From contig NZ_NJIX01000002.1 of NCBI RefSeq assembly GCF_002209485.1, forward strand, positions 310,001 through 374,000: 64,000 bases of DNA, written 5' to 3'. Source of the stretch: Achromobacter sp. HZ34 (GTDB lineage Bacteria > Pseudomonadota > Gammaproteobacteria > Burkholderiales > Burkholderiaceae_B). The position numbers were made by a program, and so were the translations under genes. The notes under the pieces are model-generated. The model was not told the DNA's origin, did no database searches, and saw nothing but the letters and a program-made list of their open reading frames with translations. Positions 35,823 through 44,579 of the stretch are shown here, piece by piece (within the stretch, counting starts at the first letter, position 1; each line of letters opens with the position of its first letter).

Positions 35823-37061
35823 ATGGATAAAGCAGATATCTCGTGGATGCTTGTATCGACACTGCTGGTGTTGATGATGGCAGTTCCCGGCCTGGCCCTG
35901 TTCTACGGCGGCCTGGTGCGGAGCAAGAATGTATTGTCGGTACTGATGCAGGTCATGACGACGTTCGTCCTGGGCCTGGTGCTGTGGTTCATCTACGGTT
36001 ATTCGCTGGCCTTCACTGAAGGCAATGCCTTCTTCGGTGGCTTCTCGCGCGCCTTTTTCTCGGGCATGTTCACGCCTGCCGACGGCAAGTACGCCATGTC
36101 GGCCACGCTGACCGAGCTGATCTTTGCCTCGTTCCAGGCGACCTTCGCCGGCATCACCTGCGCGCTGATCGTGGGCAGCTTCGCCGAACGCGCCCGCTTC
36201 TCGGCAGTGCTGGTGTTCACGGTGATCTGGTTCACGTTCGCCTACGTGCCCATCGCCCACATGGTGTGGTTCGCCTCGCCCACCGCGCCCGGCCTGATGA
36301 ATGCCAAGGGTGCGCTGGACTTCGCCGGCGGCACCGTGGTGCACATCAACGCCGGTATCGCCGGCCTGGTGGGTGCCTATGTGATCGGCAAGCGCGTCGG
36401 CTATGGCCGTGAATCGATGCAGCCGCACAATCTGCCCATGGTCATGATCGGTGCATCGCTGCTGTGGGTGGGCTGGTTCGGTTTCAACGCCGGCTCCTCG
36501 CTGATGGCCAATGAACAAGCCACCCTCGCCTTCTTCAACACCATGATCGCCACCGCCGCCGCCGTGCTGGCCTGGTTGTTCACGGAATGGGCGCTCAAGG
36601 GCAAGCCGTCCATGCTGGGTGCTGCTTCGGGCGCCGTTGCTGGTCTGGTTGCCATCACCCCCGCCGCCGGCCTGGTCGGCATGGTCGGCGCCTTCATCAT
36701 CGGCGTGGCCGGTGGTGTGATCTGCGTGTGGGGCGTGAACGGCCTGAAGCGCATGCTCAAGGCGGACGACGCGCTGGACGTGTTTGGCGTGCACGGCATC
36801 GGTGGCATCACCGGTGCCCTGCTGACCGGCGTGTTCAACGCCCAGGCCCTGGGCGGCCCGGGCCTGAAGACTGCCGCGGAAATCGGTGGCCAGGTGTGGG
36901 TGCAGTTCGAAGGCGTGGTCCTGACCATCGTCTGGTCCGGCATCGTGGCCTGGATCGCCTACAAGATCGCCGACATGGTCTGCGGCCTGCGTGTGCCGGA
37001 AGACGTCGAACGCGAAGGCCTGGACGTTACCTGCCACGGCGAATCGGCATATCACAGTTAA
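35823..37061 (+). CDS. amtB: Ammonium transporter
   Basis: A 412-residue Amt/MEP channel of the inner membrane with 11 expected helices. The twin pore histidines are in 'GGTVVHINAG' and 'DVFGVHGIGGITGALLTG'; 'SFAERARFSAVLVFT' and 'PHNLPMVMIGASLLWVGWFGFNAGSS' are family signatures. There is no clear cleaved signal peptide, unlike E. coli AmtB. ATG at 35823 is chosen because GGAG lies about nine bases upstream. It starts 34 bp after glnK and ends with a double-hairpin terminator. Confidence 0.96.
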   Translation: MDKADISWMLVSTLLVLMMAVPGLALFYGGLVRSKNVLSVLMQVMTTFVLGLVLWFIYGYSLAFTEGNAFFGGFSRAFFSGMFTPADGKYAMSATLTELIFASFQATFAGITCALIVGSFAERARFSAVLVFTVIWFTFAYVPIAHMVWFASPTAPGLMNAKGALDFAGGTVVHINAGIAGLVGAYVIGKRVGYGRESMQPHNLPMVMIGASLLWVGWFGFNAGSSLMANEQATLAFFNTMIATAAAVLAWLFTEWALKGKPSMLGAASGAVAGLVAITPAAGLVGMVGAFIIGVAGGVICVWGVNGLKRMLKADDALDVFGVHGIGGITGALLTGVFNAQALGGPGLKTAAEIGGQVWVQFEGVVLTIVWSGIVAWIAYKIADMVCGLRVPEDVEREGLDVTCHGESAYHS

Positions 37062-37070
37062 TGGAAGCGA

Positions 37071-37136
37071 CCCCGGCCCGATAGAGGCCGGGGCACAAGG
37101 GGAAACGGGGCGCTCGATGAGCGCCCCGTTTTTTTG
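37071..37136 (+). terminator. Double hairpin terminator after amtB
   Basis: CCCCGGCC/GGCCGGGG (37071-37093) is followed by a 13-bp stem AAACGGGGCGCTC/GAGCGCCCCGTTT (37103-37131) and a run of seven T residues on the plus strand. This is a strong rho-independent terminator. Confidence 0.9.
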
Positions 37137-37195
37137 ATACGTCGATATTGCGCCAGGCTCAGGCCCGGCGGCCCTGCCCCATCGCCAGGTAATCC

Positions 37196-38989
37196 TCAGA
37201 CCTGGTTCAGCGTTTCCAGGTCGACCGGCAGCGCGCGGTTCAGCACGGACGCGACCTTCACCCGCAAGGCATTGGAATGGGCCCGGCGGATCTCGCGCTT
37301 GACGTCCAGCAACTGCTGCGGATGCATGGAGAACTCGGTCAGGCCCAGTCCCAGCAGCAGGCGGGTCAACTGCGCATCGCCCGCCATTTCCCCGCACACG
37401 GCCACCGGCTTACCGGCCCGCTCACCCACATTGATGGTGTGCGACAGCAAGCGCATGATGGCCGGATGCAAGGCGTCGTACAAGGACGCCACCTGCACAT
37501 CGCCACGATCGATGGCCAGCGTGTACTGGATCAGGTCATTGGTGCCGATGGACAGGAAATCCAGGGCCTGGGCGAAGGGCTCGATGGCAATGGCAATGGC
37601 AGGCACTTCCACCATCGCGCCCAGCTCGATATGCGGCGCATAAGCCTGGCCCCGCGCATCCAGCTCCAGCCGCGCCGCAGCCAGCGCCTGCCGCGTGGCG
37701 ACGACCTCGTGCATGTGCGAGACCATGGGAATCAGGATACGCACTGGACCATGCGCCGACGCGCGCAGGATGGCGCGCAACTGCGTGGCGAACATCTCCG
37801 GGTGCGCCAGGCAATAGCGGATGGCACGCAGACCCAGCGCCGGGTTGATGGCCACGGTCGCTTCATCGTCCAGCGTCTTGTCCGCGCCGATGTCCAGGGT
37901 ACGGATGGTCACCGGGCGGCCGGCCATGGTCCGCAGCACCGATGTATAGGCCTGGTACTGCTCCTCTTCGCCGGGCAGATGGCGGCGGCCCATGAACAGG
38001 AATTCGCTGCGGAACAGGCCGATGCCTTCCGCGCCGGACGCCAGGGCCAGTTCGGCTTCTTCCGGCAGTTCGATATTGGCGTGCAGCACCACGCCGATGC
38101 CGTCCAGCGTGACGGCGGGCTCGTCGCGCAACAGCGCGAGTTCCGCCCTTTCATCGGCGTAGACGCGCTGGCGCTGGCGATACTCGTCCAGGATGGCAGG
38201 CGAAGGATTGACGATCACCGCGCCGGTGGCGCCGTCGACGATCAGCATGTCGCCGTCGCGCACCAGTTCACGCACATGGCCCAGGGCCACGACAGCGGGC
38301 ACGCCCATGCTGCGCGCCACGATGGCCGTATGTGACGTCGGTCCGCCCAGGTCCGTGACAAAAGCCAGGAAGCGTCCACCGCGCAGGCGCAGCATGTCGG
38401 CGGGCGAAATATCGTGGGCCACGACCACCAGCGGATCGTTGCCGTCGACCCGGCTGGGGTCGGGAATGGCGGACGTGCCAACCAGCACGTGCAGCACGCG
38501 TTCGATGACCTGGCGCACGTCGCCCCCGCGCTCGCGCAGGTACTCGTCTTCCATGGCATCGAACTGCTCGCCCAGCAGCTGGCCCTGGGTGGCCAGGGCC
38601 CATTCGGCGTTGTAGTGCCGTTCGTCGATCAGGCTCAGGGCCTGTTGCGCCAGCAAGGGGTCGCCCAGCAGCAGCCGGTGCACATTGAGCATGGCCCCCA
38701 GCTCACGCGGCGCGTCCTCGGGCAAGGTATCGGCCATCTGCAGCAGCTCGTCCTGCGCTGTCTGCAGCGCCGCCGTCAGGCGTTCCCGCTCTGCCGTGAC
38801 CTCGTCGGGGGCGATCCGGTAGTGGGCCACTTCCAGGGCCGCCGCGCCCATGACCACGGCGCGGCCGATGGCATAGCCGCGCGCCACGCCCTGCCCATAC
38901 ATGCACAGCACCGCGCTGGGCGTGGTGCCGGCAGAGCCGCCATGGGCCGGGCCGGTGGACTGCGCCGGGGCCGCGACCGGTATGGGCAT
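37196..38989 (-). CDS. ptsI: PTS enzyme I (phosphoenolpyruvate-protein phosphotransferase)
   Basis: A 597-residue enzyme I, which takes phosphate from PEP and passes it to HPr. The phosphorylated His is near residue 220 in 'GGPTSHTAIVARSMG'; the C-terminal barrel has 'GIGLFRSEFLFMGR', 'IRTLDIGADK' and the Cys of 'KPVAVCGEMAGD'. ATG at 38989 gives about 30 extra N-terminal residues; ATG at 38902 ('MYGQGVARGYAIG') matches the family start and is a real alternative. It is the last gene of gshB-EIIA-ptsH-ptsI. With no sugar permease linked, it is probably a regulatory PTS, as in other Bordetella. Confidence 0.94.
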   Translation of the reverse strand: MPIPVAAPAQSTGPAHGGSAGTTPSAVLCMYGQGVARGYAIGRAVVMGAAALEVAHYRIAPDEVTAERERLTAALQTAQDELLQMADTLPEDAPRELGAMLNVHRLLLGDPLLAQQALSLIDERHYNAEWALATQGQLLGEQFDAMEDEYLRERGGDVRQVIERVLHVLVGTSAIPDPSRVDGNDPLVVVAHDISPADMLRLRGGRFLAFVTDLGGPTSHTAIVARSMGVPAVVALGHVRELVRDGDMLIVDGATGAVIVNPSPAILDEYRQRQRVYADERAELALLRDEPAVTLDGIGVVLHANIELPEEAELALASGAEGIGLFRSEFLFMGRRHLPGEEEQYQAYTSVLRTMAGRPVTIRTLDIGADKTLDDEATVAINPALGLRAIRYCLAHPEMFATQLRAILRASAHGPVRILIPMVSHMHEVVATRQALAAARLELDARGQAYAPHIELGAMVEVPAIAIAIEPFAQALDFLSIGTNDLIQYTLAIDRGDVQVASLYDALHPAIMRLLSHTINVGERAGKPVAVCGEMAGDAQLTRLLLGLGLTEFSMHPQQLLDVKREIRRAHSNALRVKVASVLNRALPVDLETLNQV

Positions 38990-39008
38990 GGCGGTGGGGG
39001 AGATAGCG

Positions 39009-39278
39009 TTATTCGTGCTCACCGAATTTGCTGTCGAACAGGGCTTCGATATCCACGAGCGCCCGCTCCGCGTCGGCGCCCGTGGCGTCCAGCTTGACCG
39101 TGACACCCAGGCCGGCGGCCAGCATCATGACGCCCATGATGCTCTTGGCATTGACACGCTGCGCGCCTCGCGAGATGTAGATGTCGCAGTTGTACTTGCT
39201 TGCCAGCTGGGTGAGCTTGGCGGCGGCCCGCGCATGCAAACCCAGTTTATTGCTGATGACGATCTCGGAATTAGGCAT
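39009..39278 (-). CDS. ptsH: PTS phosphocarrier protein HPr
   Basis: An 89-residue HPr. His15 lies in 'NKLGLHARAAAKLTQLA', and 'NAKSIMGVMMLAAGLGVTVKLDATG' contains the regulatory serine region (Ser in 'AKSIMG'). HPr carries phosphate from enzyme I to the EIIA component. ATG at 39278 is the family start; an upstream in-frame start would add a nonconserved extension. It lies just upstream of ptsI. Confidence 0.96.
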   Translation of the reverse strand: MPNSEIVISNKLGLHARAAAKLTQLASKYNCDIYISRGAQRVNAKSIMGVMMLAAGLGVTVKLDATGADAERALVDIEALFDSKFGEHE

Positions 39279-39352
39279 AGGGAGGATAAGCGCGGAACAA
39301 AGCAAAATCATGCCGGCGCAGCGCCGGCATACGTTGGATCAGAATTTTAAAC

Positions 39353-39751
39353 TCAGTCTACACGTAATACGCCCTGCACCCCTCCCGCCAAGGCCTTTTC
39401 CCGGGTCTCCGCCAAGGACAGATTGCGGTAAGTCAGGGCCCGCAGCAGCATCGGCGTGTTCAGGCCAGCCAGGACCGCGCATTGCACCCCTTGCGCCTGC
39501 GCTTCCAGCACCGCGCGCTTGGCGATATTGGCCGGCGTGGCGCCGACCAGGTCGGTCAGGACCAGTACCCCATTGCCATCCCGGCCCAGGCGCAGGATGT
39601 CTTCCACCACGGCAGGCGTGCGTGCGTCGGGCATGTCGTCCGCCATGATGTCATGCACCGCGACGTCGCCCACCTTGCCCATGACGTGGCCCGCACAGTC
39701 CAGCATGGCGGACCCGAGCGGGGTGTGAACGACGATCACGATGCCGGTCAT
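39353..39751 (-). CDS. PTS EIIA component, mannose (ManX) type
   Basis: A 132-residue IIA of the mannose/fructose-sorbose class. The phosphoacceptor His9 is in 'MTGIVIVVHTPLG', and 'GNGVLVLTDLVGATPANIAKRA' contains the family T-D-xx-G-x-x-x. ATG at 39751 has GGAGG upstream; an ATG three bases earlier is too close. With HPr and EI but no EIIB/EIIC nearby it is probably a regulatory phosphate acceptor. Confidence 0.9.
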   Translation of the reverse strand: MTGIVIVVHTPLGSAMLDCAGHVMGKVGDVAVHDIMADDMPDARTPAVVEDILRLGRDGNGVLVLTDLVGATPANIAKRAVLEAQAQGVQCAVLAGLNTPMLLRALTYRNLSLAETREKALAGGVQGVLRVD

Positions 39752-39761
39752 CATGCCTCCG

Positions 39762-40727
39762 TCAGGCCGCTGCTGCCACGGCGCGCTCCAGCGCCTTGGC
39801 AAACATCTCCGGGACGTCGAAGCCGGTCTGCTCGGTGATCTCGACGAAGCACGTGGGGCTGGTCACGTTGACTTCCGTGACGTAATCGCCGATCACGTCC
39901 AGGCCGACCAGCAGCAGGCCACGCGCCGCCAGACGCGGCGCCACCGCTTCCGCGATATAGCGATCGCGTTCGGACAGGGGCTGGGCCACGCCACGGCCAC
40001 CCGCCGCCAGGTTGCCACGCGTTTCACCGGCCATGGGAATGCGCGCCAGCGCATAAGGCACCGGCTCGCCGCCGATCAGCAGGATGCGTTTGTCGCCATT
40101 GACGATTTCCGGGATGTAACGCTGCGCCATGATGCTGCGCGTGCCCGTCTCCGTCAGGGTTTCCAGGATGGCGTTCAGATTGAGTTCGCCCTCGCGCAGC
40201 CGGAAGATCCCGGTGCCGCCCATGCCGTCCAGCGGCTTGACGATGACATCGCGATGCTCGGCATGGAACGCCCGGATACGCGCCATGTCACGGGTGACCA
40301 GGGTGGGAACGGTGAATTCCGGAAACTCGGTGATGGCCAGTTTCTCGGGATGATTACGGATGGCGGCGCCGTGGTTGAAGACTTTCGCGCCCTGCGCCTG
40401 CGCGTATTCCAGCATATGCGTGGAATAGACGTATTCCATGTCGAAGGGCGGATCCTTGCGCATCAACACCGCGTCGAAGGCTGCCAGCGGCTGGTCGGCC
40501 GGCGCGCTGCTGTCCTGCCACCAATCGTGGCCATGCAGGTCGGCATCGGCGCGCAACGTGATCGGCGTGGCGCGTGCCAACACCTTGCCGCCGTCAATGA
40601 AGAGGTCCCCTTGCAAGGCCACGCTCAGGCTATGCCCGCGTTTGACCAAGGCACGCATCATGGCGACGGAACTGTCCTTGTACGCTTTCAGTAGCGGCAA
40701 GGGATCGATAACGAACAAAACATGCAT
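39762..40727 (-). CDS. gshB: Glutathione synthase
   Basis: A 321-residue ATP-grasp ligase joining glycine to gamma-glutamylcysteine. 'MHVLFVIDPLPLLKAYKDSS' is the family N-terminus; 'LMRKDPPFDMEYVY', 'VIVKPLDGMGGTGIFRL' and 'TEVNVTSPTCFVEI' are its ATP and metal motifs. ATG at 40727 is preferred to an upstream GTG. In related genomes gshA commonly precedes gshB; here infC does instead, which matters for the rearrangement noted in the findings. The EIIA gene starts 10 bp after the stop. Confidence 0.96.
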   Translation of the reverse strand: MHVLFVIDPLPLLKAYKDSSVAMMRALVKRGHSLSVALQGDLFIDGGKVLARATPITLRADADLHGHDWWQDSSAPADQPLAAFDAVLMRKDPPFDMEYVYSTHMLEYAQAQGAKVFNHGAAIRNHPEKLAITEFPEFTVPTLVTRDMARIRAFHAEHRDVIVKPLDGMGGTGIFRLREGELNLNAILETLTETGTRSIMAQRYIPEIVNGDKRILLIGGEPVPYALARIPMAGETRGNLAAGGRGVAQPLSERDRYIAEAVAPRLAARGLLLVGLDVIGDYVTEVNVTSPTCFVEITEQTGFDVPEMFAKALERAVAAAA

Positions 40728-40747
40728 TGCGGCACCCACAGCGTGCA

Positions 40748-40772
40748 CCGCCCTCCCCGGCGGGGAGGGCGG
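40748..40772 (-). promoter_or_regulatory. Strong hairpin between infC and gshB
   Basis: CCGCCCTCCCC/GGGGAGGGCGG forms an 11-bp stem with a three-base loop in the 85-bp infC-gshB gap. No T-tract follows on either strand, so it is not a classical terminator; it may protect the infC mRNA 3' end or be a rearrangement-junction relic. Confidence 0.55.
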
Positions 40773-40812
40773 CGGTTTAATCAGGGGAGAAGGACAGCTT
40801 GGGGGGAAACCC

Positions 40813-41373
40813 TCAAGCCGCGGGGGCAGCCCCGCCGTCCTTGCCCGGTGGCGGCGCTTTCTTGCGCGGCGCCAACACCATGATCATCTGGCGACCTTCC
40901 AGCTTGGGCATGGATTCAACCAAGGCCAGCTCGGTCAGGTCGTCGCGCACTCGCTCAAGCACCCGCATGCCCAGTTCCTGGTGAGCCATTTCTCGGCCCC
41001 GGAAGCGCAGCGTGACTTTCGCCTTGTCGCCTTCTTCCAGGAAGCGGCGCAGATTGCGCAGCTTGACCTGGTAATCACCCTCGTCGGTCGCGGGACGGAA
41101 CTTCACTTCCTTGACCTGGATGACTTTTTGCTTGGACCGGGCTTCGGCCTGGCGCTTCTGTTCCTGGTACTTGAACTTGCCATAGTCCATCAGGCGGCAG
41201 ACCGGAGGATCGGCATTGGGGGCGATCTCTACCAAATCCACATCACTTTGCTCGGACAACCGGAACGCGTCGGCGATCTTGACGATGCCTAGCTGTTCTC
41301 CTTCCAGACCTATCAGGCGCACCTCGGGAACACGGATCTCACCGTTGATGCGATTGGCTTTTTCAGTGGCGAT
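40813..41373 (-). CDS. infC: Translation initiation factor IF-3, predicted ATC start
   Basis: A 186-residue IF-3. '[25 protein letters not shown]' opens the N-terminal domain, '[29 protein letters not shown]' ends it, and '[17 protein letters not shown]' is in the C-terminal domain. The homology begins before any ATG, GTG or TTG. An ATC at 41373 has AGGAG eight bases upstream and gives [19 protein letters not shown] rare non-canonical start is known for infC (ATT in E. coli) and allows IF-3 to limit its own synthesis. A Gly/Pro/Ala-rich tail of about 15 residues extends the C-terminus. It lies 44 bp downstream of thrS. Confidence 0.93.
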   Translation of the reverse strand: MATEKANRINGEIRVPEVRLIGLEGEQLGIVKIADAFRLSEQSDVDLVEIAPNADPPVCRLMDYGKFKYQEQKRQAEARSKQKVIQVKEVKFRPATDEGDYQVKLRNLRRFLEEGDKAKVTLRFRGREMAHQELGMRVLERVRDDLTELALVESMPKLEGRQMIMVLAPRKKAPPPGKDGGAAPAA

Positions 41374-41417
41374 GTTGACAACTCCTAAAACGTTAAAAAA
41401 CCTGCAGAGAAAGAACC

Positions 41418-43361
41418 CTATTCGGACTTGGCCGCGACTTCACGTCGGTCGGACACATCGGCCGCCAGGCGGCTGATGAAATCGTCGAGCTTGATCGCGC
41501 CCAGTTCCAGACCGCCTCGGCCACGCACGGCAACCGTACCGGCTTCCCGTTCTTTCTCGCCTACGACAAGAATATAGGGGATCTTCTGCAGACTGTGCTC
41601 ACGGATTTTATAAGTGATTTTTTCACCACGCAAATCCGACTCTACCCTAAAGCCTTGTTTTTTCAGGCTTTGTGTAATTTGGGCCGCATATTCCGCTGAC
41701 GGTTCCGAGATACAGCACACCACGGCCTGCACCGGCGCGAGCCACGGCGGCATGGCGCCGGCGTGGTTTTCAATCAACATTCCGATGAAACGCTCCAGCG
41801 AACCCAGGATGGCCCGGTGCAGCATGACCGGCGGTTTACGCTGGTCATCGGCGTCGACATATTCGGCGCCCAAGCGCACCGGCATCGAGAAATCGACCTG
41901 GATCGTGCCGCACTGCCAGTGGCGCCCGATGGCGTCCTTCAGCGTGTATTCGATCTTCGGGCCATAAAAAGCCCCCTCGCCCGGGGAGATTTCGAACGCG
42001 CAGCCGGTACGGTGCAGGCTGTCCATCAGGGCTTTTTCAGCGGCGTCCCAGGTGGCATCCGAACCGATGCGCTTTTCCGGGCGCGTGGCCACCTTATATA
42101 GCACTTCCGTAAAGCCGAAGTCCAGATAGACCTTTTGCAGCAGTGCGGTAAATGCCGCGCATTCGTCCTGCAGCTGGTCTTCCGTGCAGAAGATGTGGCC
42201 GTCGTCCTGGGTAAAACCGCGCACGCGCATCATGCCGTGCAGCGAACCGGACGGTTCGTTGCGGTGGCACTGGCCGAATTCGCCATAGCGCAGCGGCAGG
42301 TCGCGGTAGGAATGCAGGCCGGCGTTGTAGATCTGCACGTGGCCCGGGCAGTTCATCGGCTTCAGGCCGTAGACACGGTTCTCGGACTCGGTCGTGAACA
42401 TGTTTTCACGATAGTTGTCCCAGTGGCCGGTCTTCTTCCACAGGGAAATGTCCAGGATCTGCGGCGCCTTCACTTCCTGGTAGCCGTTGTCGCGGTACAC
42501 CGCGCGCATGTATTGCTCGACCTGCTGCCACAGCTGCCAGCCCTTGGGGTGCCAGAAGATCAGGCCCGGGGCCTCGTCCTGGAAGTGGAACAGGTCCAGT
42601 TCGCGGCCCAGCTTGCGGTGGTCGCGCTTTTCCGCCTCTTCCAGCATGTGCAGGTAGGCGTCCTGGTCTTCCTTGGACGCCCAGGCCGTGCCGTAGATAC
42701 GCTGCAGCATCTCGTTCTTGCTGTCGCCGCGCCAGTAGGCGCCGGCCACCTTCATCAGCTTGAAGACCTTCAGCTTGCCCGTGGACGGCACGTGGGGGCC
42801 GCGGCACAGGTCGACGAAGTCGCCTTCGCGATACAGGCTGAGCACTTCATTGGACGGGATCGAGGCGATGATCTCGGCCTTGTAGTGTTCGCCTATGCCC
42901 TTGAAATAGGCCACGGCGTCGTCGCGCGTCCATTCCTCGCGCGTCACCACTTCGTCCTTGCGGGCCAGCTCGGCCATCTTTTTCTCGATGGCCTGCAGGT
43001 CTTCCGGCGTGAACGGACGCTTGTACGAGAAGTCGTAGTAGAAGCCGTTGTCGATGACCGGGCCGATGGTGACCTGGGCGTCGGGGAACAGCGACTTGAC
43101 CGCGTACGCCAGCAAGTGGGCGGTGGAGTGGCGGATCAGATCCAGGCCGTCGGCGTCCTTGGCGGTGATGATGCCCAGTTCGGCATCGCTGTCGATGCGG
43201 AACGAGGTATCGACCATGCGCGCCTTTTCGCCATTGCTGGCCACGCGGCCGCCCAGCGCGGCACGCGCCAGGCCGGCGCCGATCGATTGCGCCACCTCGG
43301 CCACCGTGACGGGGCCCGGAAACTCGCGGCGGGAACCGTCGGGCAAGGTAATCTGTACCAT
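41418..43361 (-). CDS. thrS: Threonine-tRNA ligase
   Basis: A 647-residue class II synthetase. It begins with the TGS domain '[20 protein letters not shown]', then an editing domain with '[12 protein letters not shown]' and '[15 protein letters not shown]', the catalytic core ('[12 protein letters not shown]', '[21 protein letters not shown]', '[17 protein letters not shown]'), and the anticodon-binding C-terminal domain. ATG at 43361 has AGGAAG upstream and matches the family start; the frame runs on upstream through a leader hairpin and is not coding there. It is followed by infC, the conserved order. Confidence 0.97.
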   Translation of the reverse strand: MVQITLPDGSRREFPGPVTVAEVAQSIGAGLARAALGGRVASNGEKARMVDTSFRIDSDAELGIITAKDADGLDLIRHSTAHLLAYAVKSLFPDAQVTIGPVIDNGFYYDFSYKRPFTPEDLQAIEKKMAELARKDEVVTREEWTRDDAVAYFKGIGEHYKAEIIASIPSNEVLSLYREGDFVDLCRGPHVPSTGKLKVFKLMKVAGAYWRGDSKNEMLQRIYGTAWASKEDQDAYLHMLEEAEKRDHRKLGRELDLFHFQDEAPGLIFWHPKGWQLWQQVEQYMRAVYRDNGYQEVKAPQILDISLWKKTGHWDNYRENMFTTESENRVYGLKPMNCPGHVQIYNAGLHSYRDLPLRYGEFGQCHRNEPSGSLHGMMRVRGFTQDDGHIFCTEDQLQDECAAFTALLQKVYLDFGFTEVLYKVATRPEKRIGSDATWDAAEKALMDSLHRTGCAFEISPGEGAFYGPKIEYTLKDAIGRHWQCGTIQVDFSMPVRLGAEYVDADDQRKPPVMLHRAILGSLERFIGMLIENHAGAMPPWLAPVQAVVCCISEPSAEYAAQITQSLKKQGFRVESDLRGEKITYKIREHSLQKIPYILVVGEKEREAGTVAVRGRGGLELGAIKLDDFISRLAADVSDRREVAAKSE

Positions 43362-43388
43362 TTGAAGCTTCCTGATGTATGAAATAAA

Positions 43389-43414
43389 AAAACGCGGCTT
43401 ACTGGCCGCGTTTT
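43389..43414 (-). promoter_or_regulatory. thrS: Terminator-like hairpin in the thrS leader (candidate attenuator)
   Basis: On the minus strand AAAACGCGGC pairs perfectly with GCCGCGTTTT around a six-base loop, followed by TTATTT, 28 bp before the thrS start. No gene on the minus strand ends upstream of it, so it must lie in the thrS leader itself, as an attenuator would. Confidence 0.7.
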
Positions 43415-43477
43415 CTTCGTCTGGTGCCGCCAACCCCGACCTGCGGGCTGGCCACGAACCTACCTAAGTCGCAGCAT

Positions 43478-43534
43478 TCAGCGAGGACTCAAGATGGTAG
43501 TTCGGGCGTAAAGCGGGGACATCCGAGGGGACAT
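43478..43534 (-). other. Short open frame in the thrS leader
   Basis: An 18-codon frame (MSPRMSPLYARTTILSPR, with a second ATG at 43522) ends 64 bp before the attenuator hairpin and has two adjacent Thr codons. It might be a leader peptide, but the Shine-Dalgarno sequence is weak and only two Thr codons are present. Confidence 0.25.
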
Positions 43535-43567
43535 TCGAGGGACCAGCCCATTCAAGGTAATTTTCGA

Positions 43568-43573
43568 ATTGTA
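43568..43573 (-). promoter_or_regulatory. Possible -10 element for thrS
   Basis: A TACAAT on the minus strand lies about 205 bp upstream of the thrS start; no good -35 hexamer is seen 16-18 bp before it. The remaining 43574-43836, up to the response regulator gene, holds no gene. Confidence 0.35.
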
Positions 43574-43836
43574 TCACCCCCGCAGGGGAAAGGCGCGGCG
43601 GCCGGAAAAAAGGCGTGATGGAAGGGCGCGATGGAAATGGCGTGTAGGACTAGTCTTATTTTTCGCCCCCCTTCGCTACATCCCCTGATTCGGTCCGTAA
43701 ACTGCCGGCCAGACGATCCCCCGGTTCTCCCACCAGCCTCCCCGACAGCGCCTTCCCGGGCACGCGCCGAATTCCGCGCGCGCGAGGCACTGTCACGTCA
43801 CAAGGGGAGCCCGCACCCTGCCAAGCAAGGAAATGC

Positions 43837-44577
43837 ATGACCATCGCTCACAGCAGCCAGGGCATCCGCTCCGCCGCACCCCGGTGTCTCATCGACGAGG
43901 GATCGGTCCAACGGTATATGCTCAGCGCCCGCCCGCGCCACCGCATCCGGATCTCCATCCTCGATGACCATCCCATCATTGGACTGGGTATGGCCTCGTT
44001 CCTGCACCACCAGTCCGACTTCGACATCATCCAGACAGAAACATCGGCGATCCGCTTCCTGGATACGCTGAAGGAAGTCCCCTGCGACGTCGCCGTCGTC
44101 GACTTCTATTTGCCACGCCAGCCATGGGATGGCGTCGACTTCATCAAGCGCCTGCGCCGGGAACACCCCGGGCTGGTCGTCATCACCTTCTCGGGCGGCA
44201 GGACGGCGGACACCGAATACGCGGCCTACAAGGCCGGCGCCCACGGCTATGTACCGAAAGGAGAACGCCTGCTGTGCATCGCGGACGTGATCCGCCAGGC
44301 GGTCAGTTCACCGCGCAAGTTCCATACGTGCAGCGAGGGGGAACTGATCGACCATCAGCCGCCCAAGCCCGATGACCGGCTGACCGCGGCGGAAATGGAC
44401 GTCCTGCGCAATATCGCGCTGGGCCTGTCCGTCACCCAGATCTCCGCCAAGCTGCTGCGCAGCAAGAAGACCATCAGCACGCACAAGCGGCGCGCCATGA
44501 AGAAGCTGGGACTGGCGGACGACCTGGCGCTGGCCATATACCTGAGAGAGAAATTCGAACCTTCATCGGAGTTCTGA
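43837..44577 (+). CDS. LuxR-type response regulator (BvgA/RcsB-like)
   Basis: A 246-residue two-domain regulator. The receiver runs from about residue 38: acidic pair D43-D44 ('SILDDHPIIG'), phosphoacceptor D89 ('VVDFYLPRQPWDG'), and K141 ('HGYVPKGE'). The NarL/LuxR helix-turn-helix is at about 182-238 ('LTAAEMDVLRNIALGLSVTQISAKLLRSKKTISTHKRRAMKKLG' split over it). A 37-residue N-terminal extension precedes the receiver. The extended C-terminal layout, the 'DGVDFIKRLRR' and 'KTISTHKRRAMKKL' features resemble RcsB and BvgA. AAGGAA precedes the ATG. It is the first gene of the phosphorelay operon. Confidence 0.92.
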   Translation: MTIAHSSQGIRSAAPRCLIDEGSVQRYMLSARPRHRIRISILDDHPIIGLGMASFLHHQSDFDIIQTETSAIRFLDTLKEVPCDVAVVDFYLPRQPWDGVDFIKRLRREHPGLVVITFSGGRTADTEYAAYKAGAHGYVPKGERLLCIADVIRQAVSSPRKFHTCSEGELIDHQPPKPDDRLTAAEMDVLRNIALGLSVTQISAKLLRSKKTISTHKRRAMKKLGLADDLALAIYLREKFEPSSEF

Positions 44578-44579
44578 CA

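Noticed and set aside
35817-37397. A 526-codon open frame antisense to amtB
   Set aside because: Runs through amtB and its terminator; composition is His/Gln/Gly-rich as in other antisense frames.
43400-43500. T-box riboswitch or tRNA gene in the thrS leader
   Set aside because: The leader has a terminator-like hairpin and a GGCGGCACCA, but no T-loop GTTCGA, no cloverleaf, and no T-box consensus with a specifier loop that I can draw.
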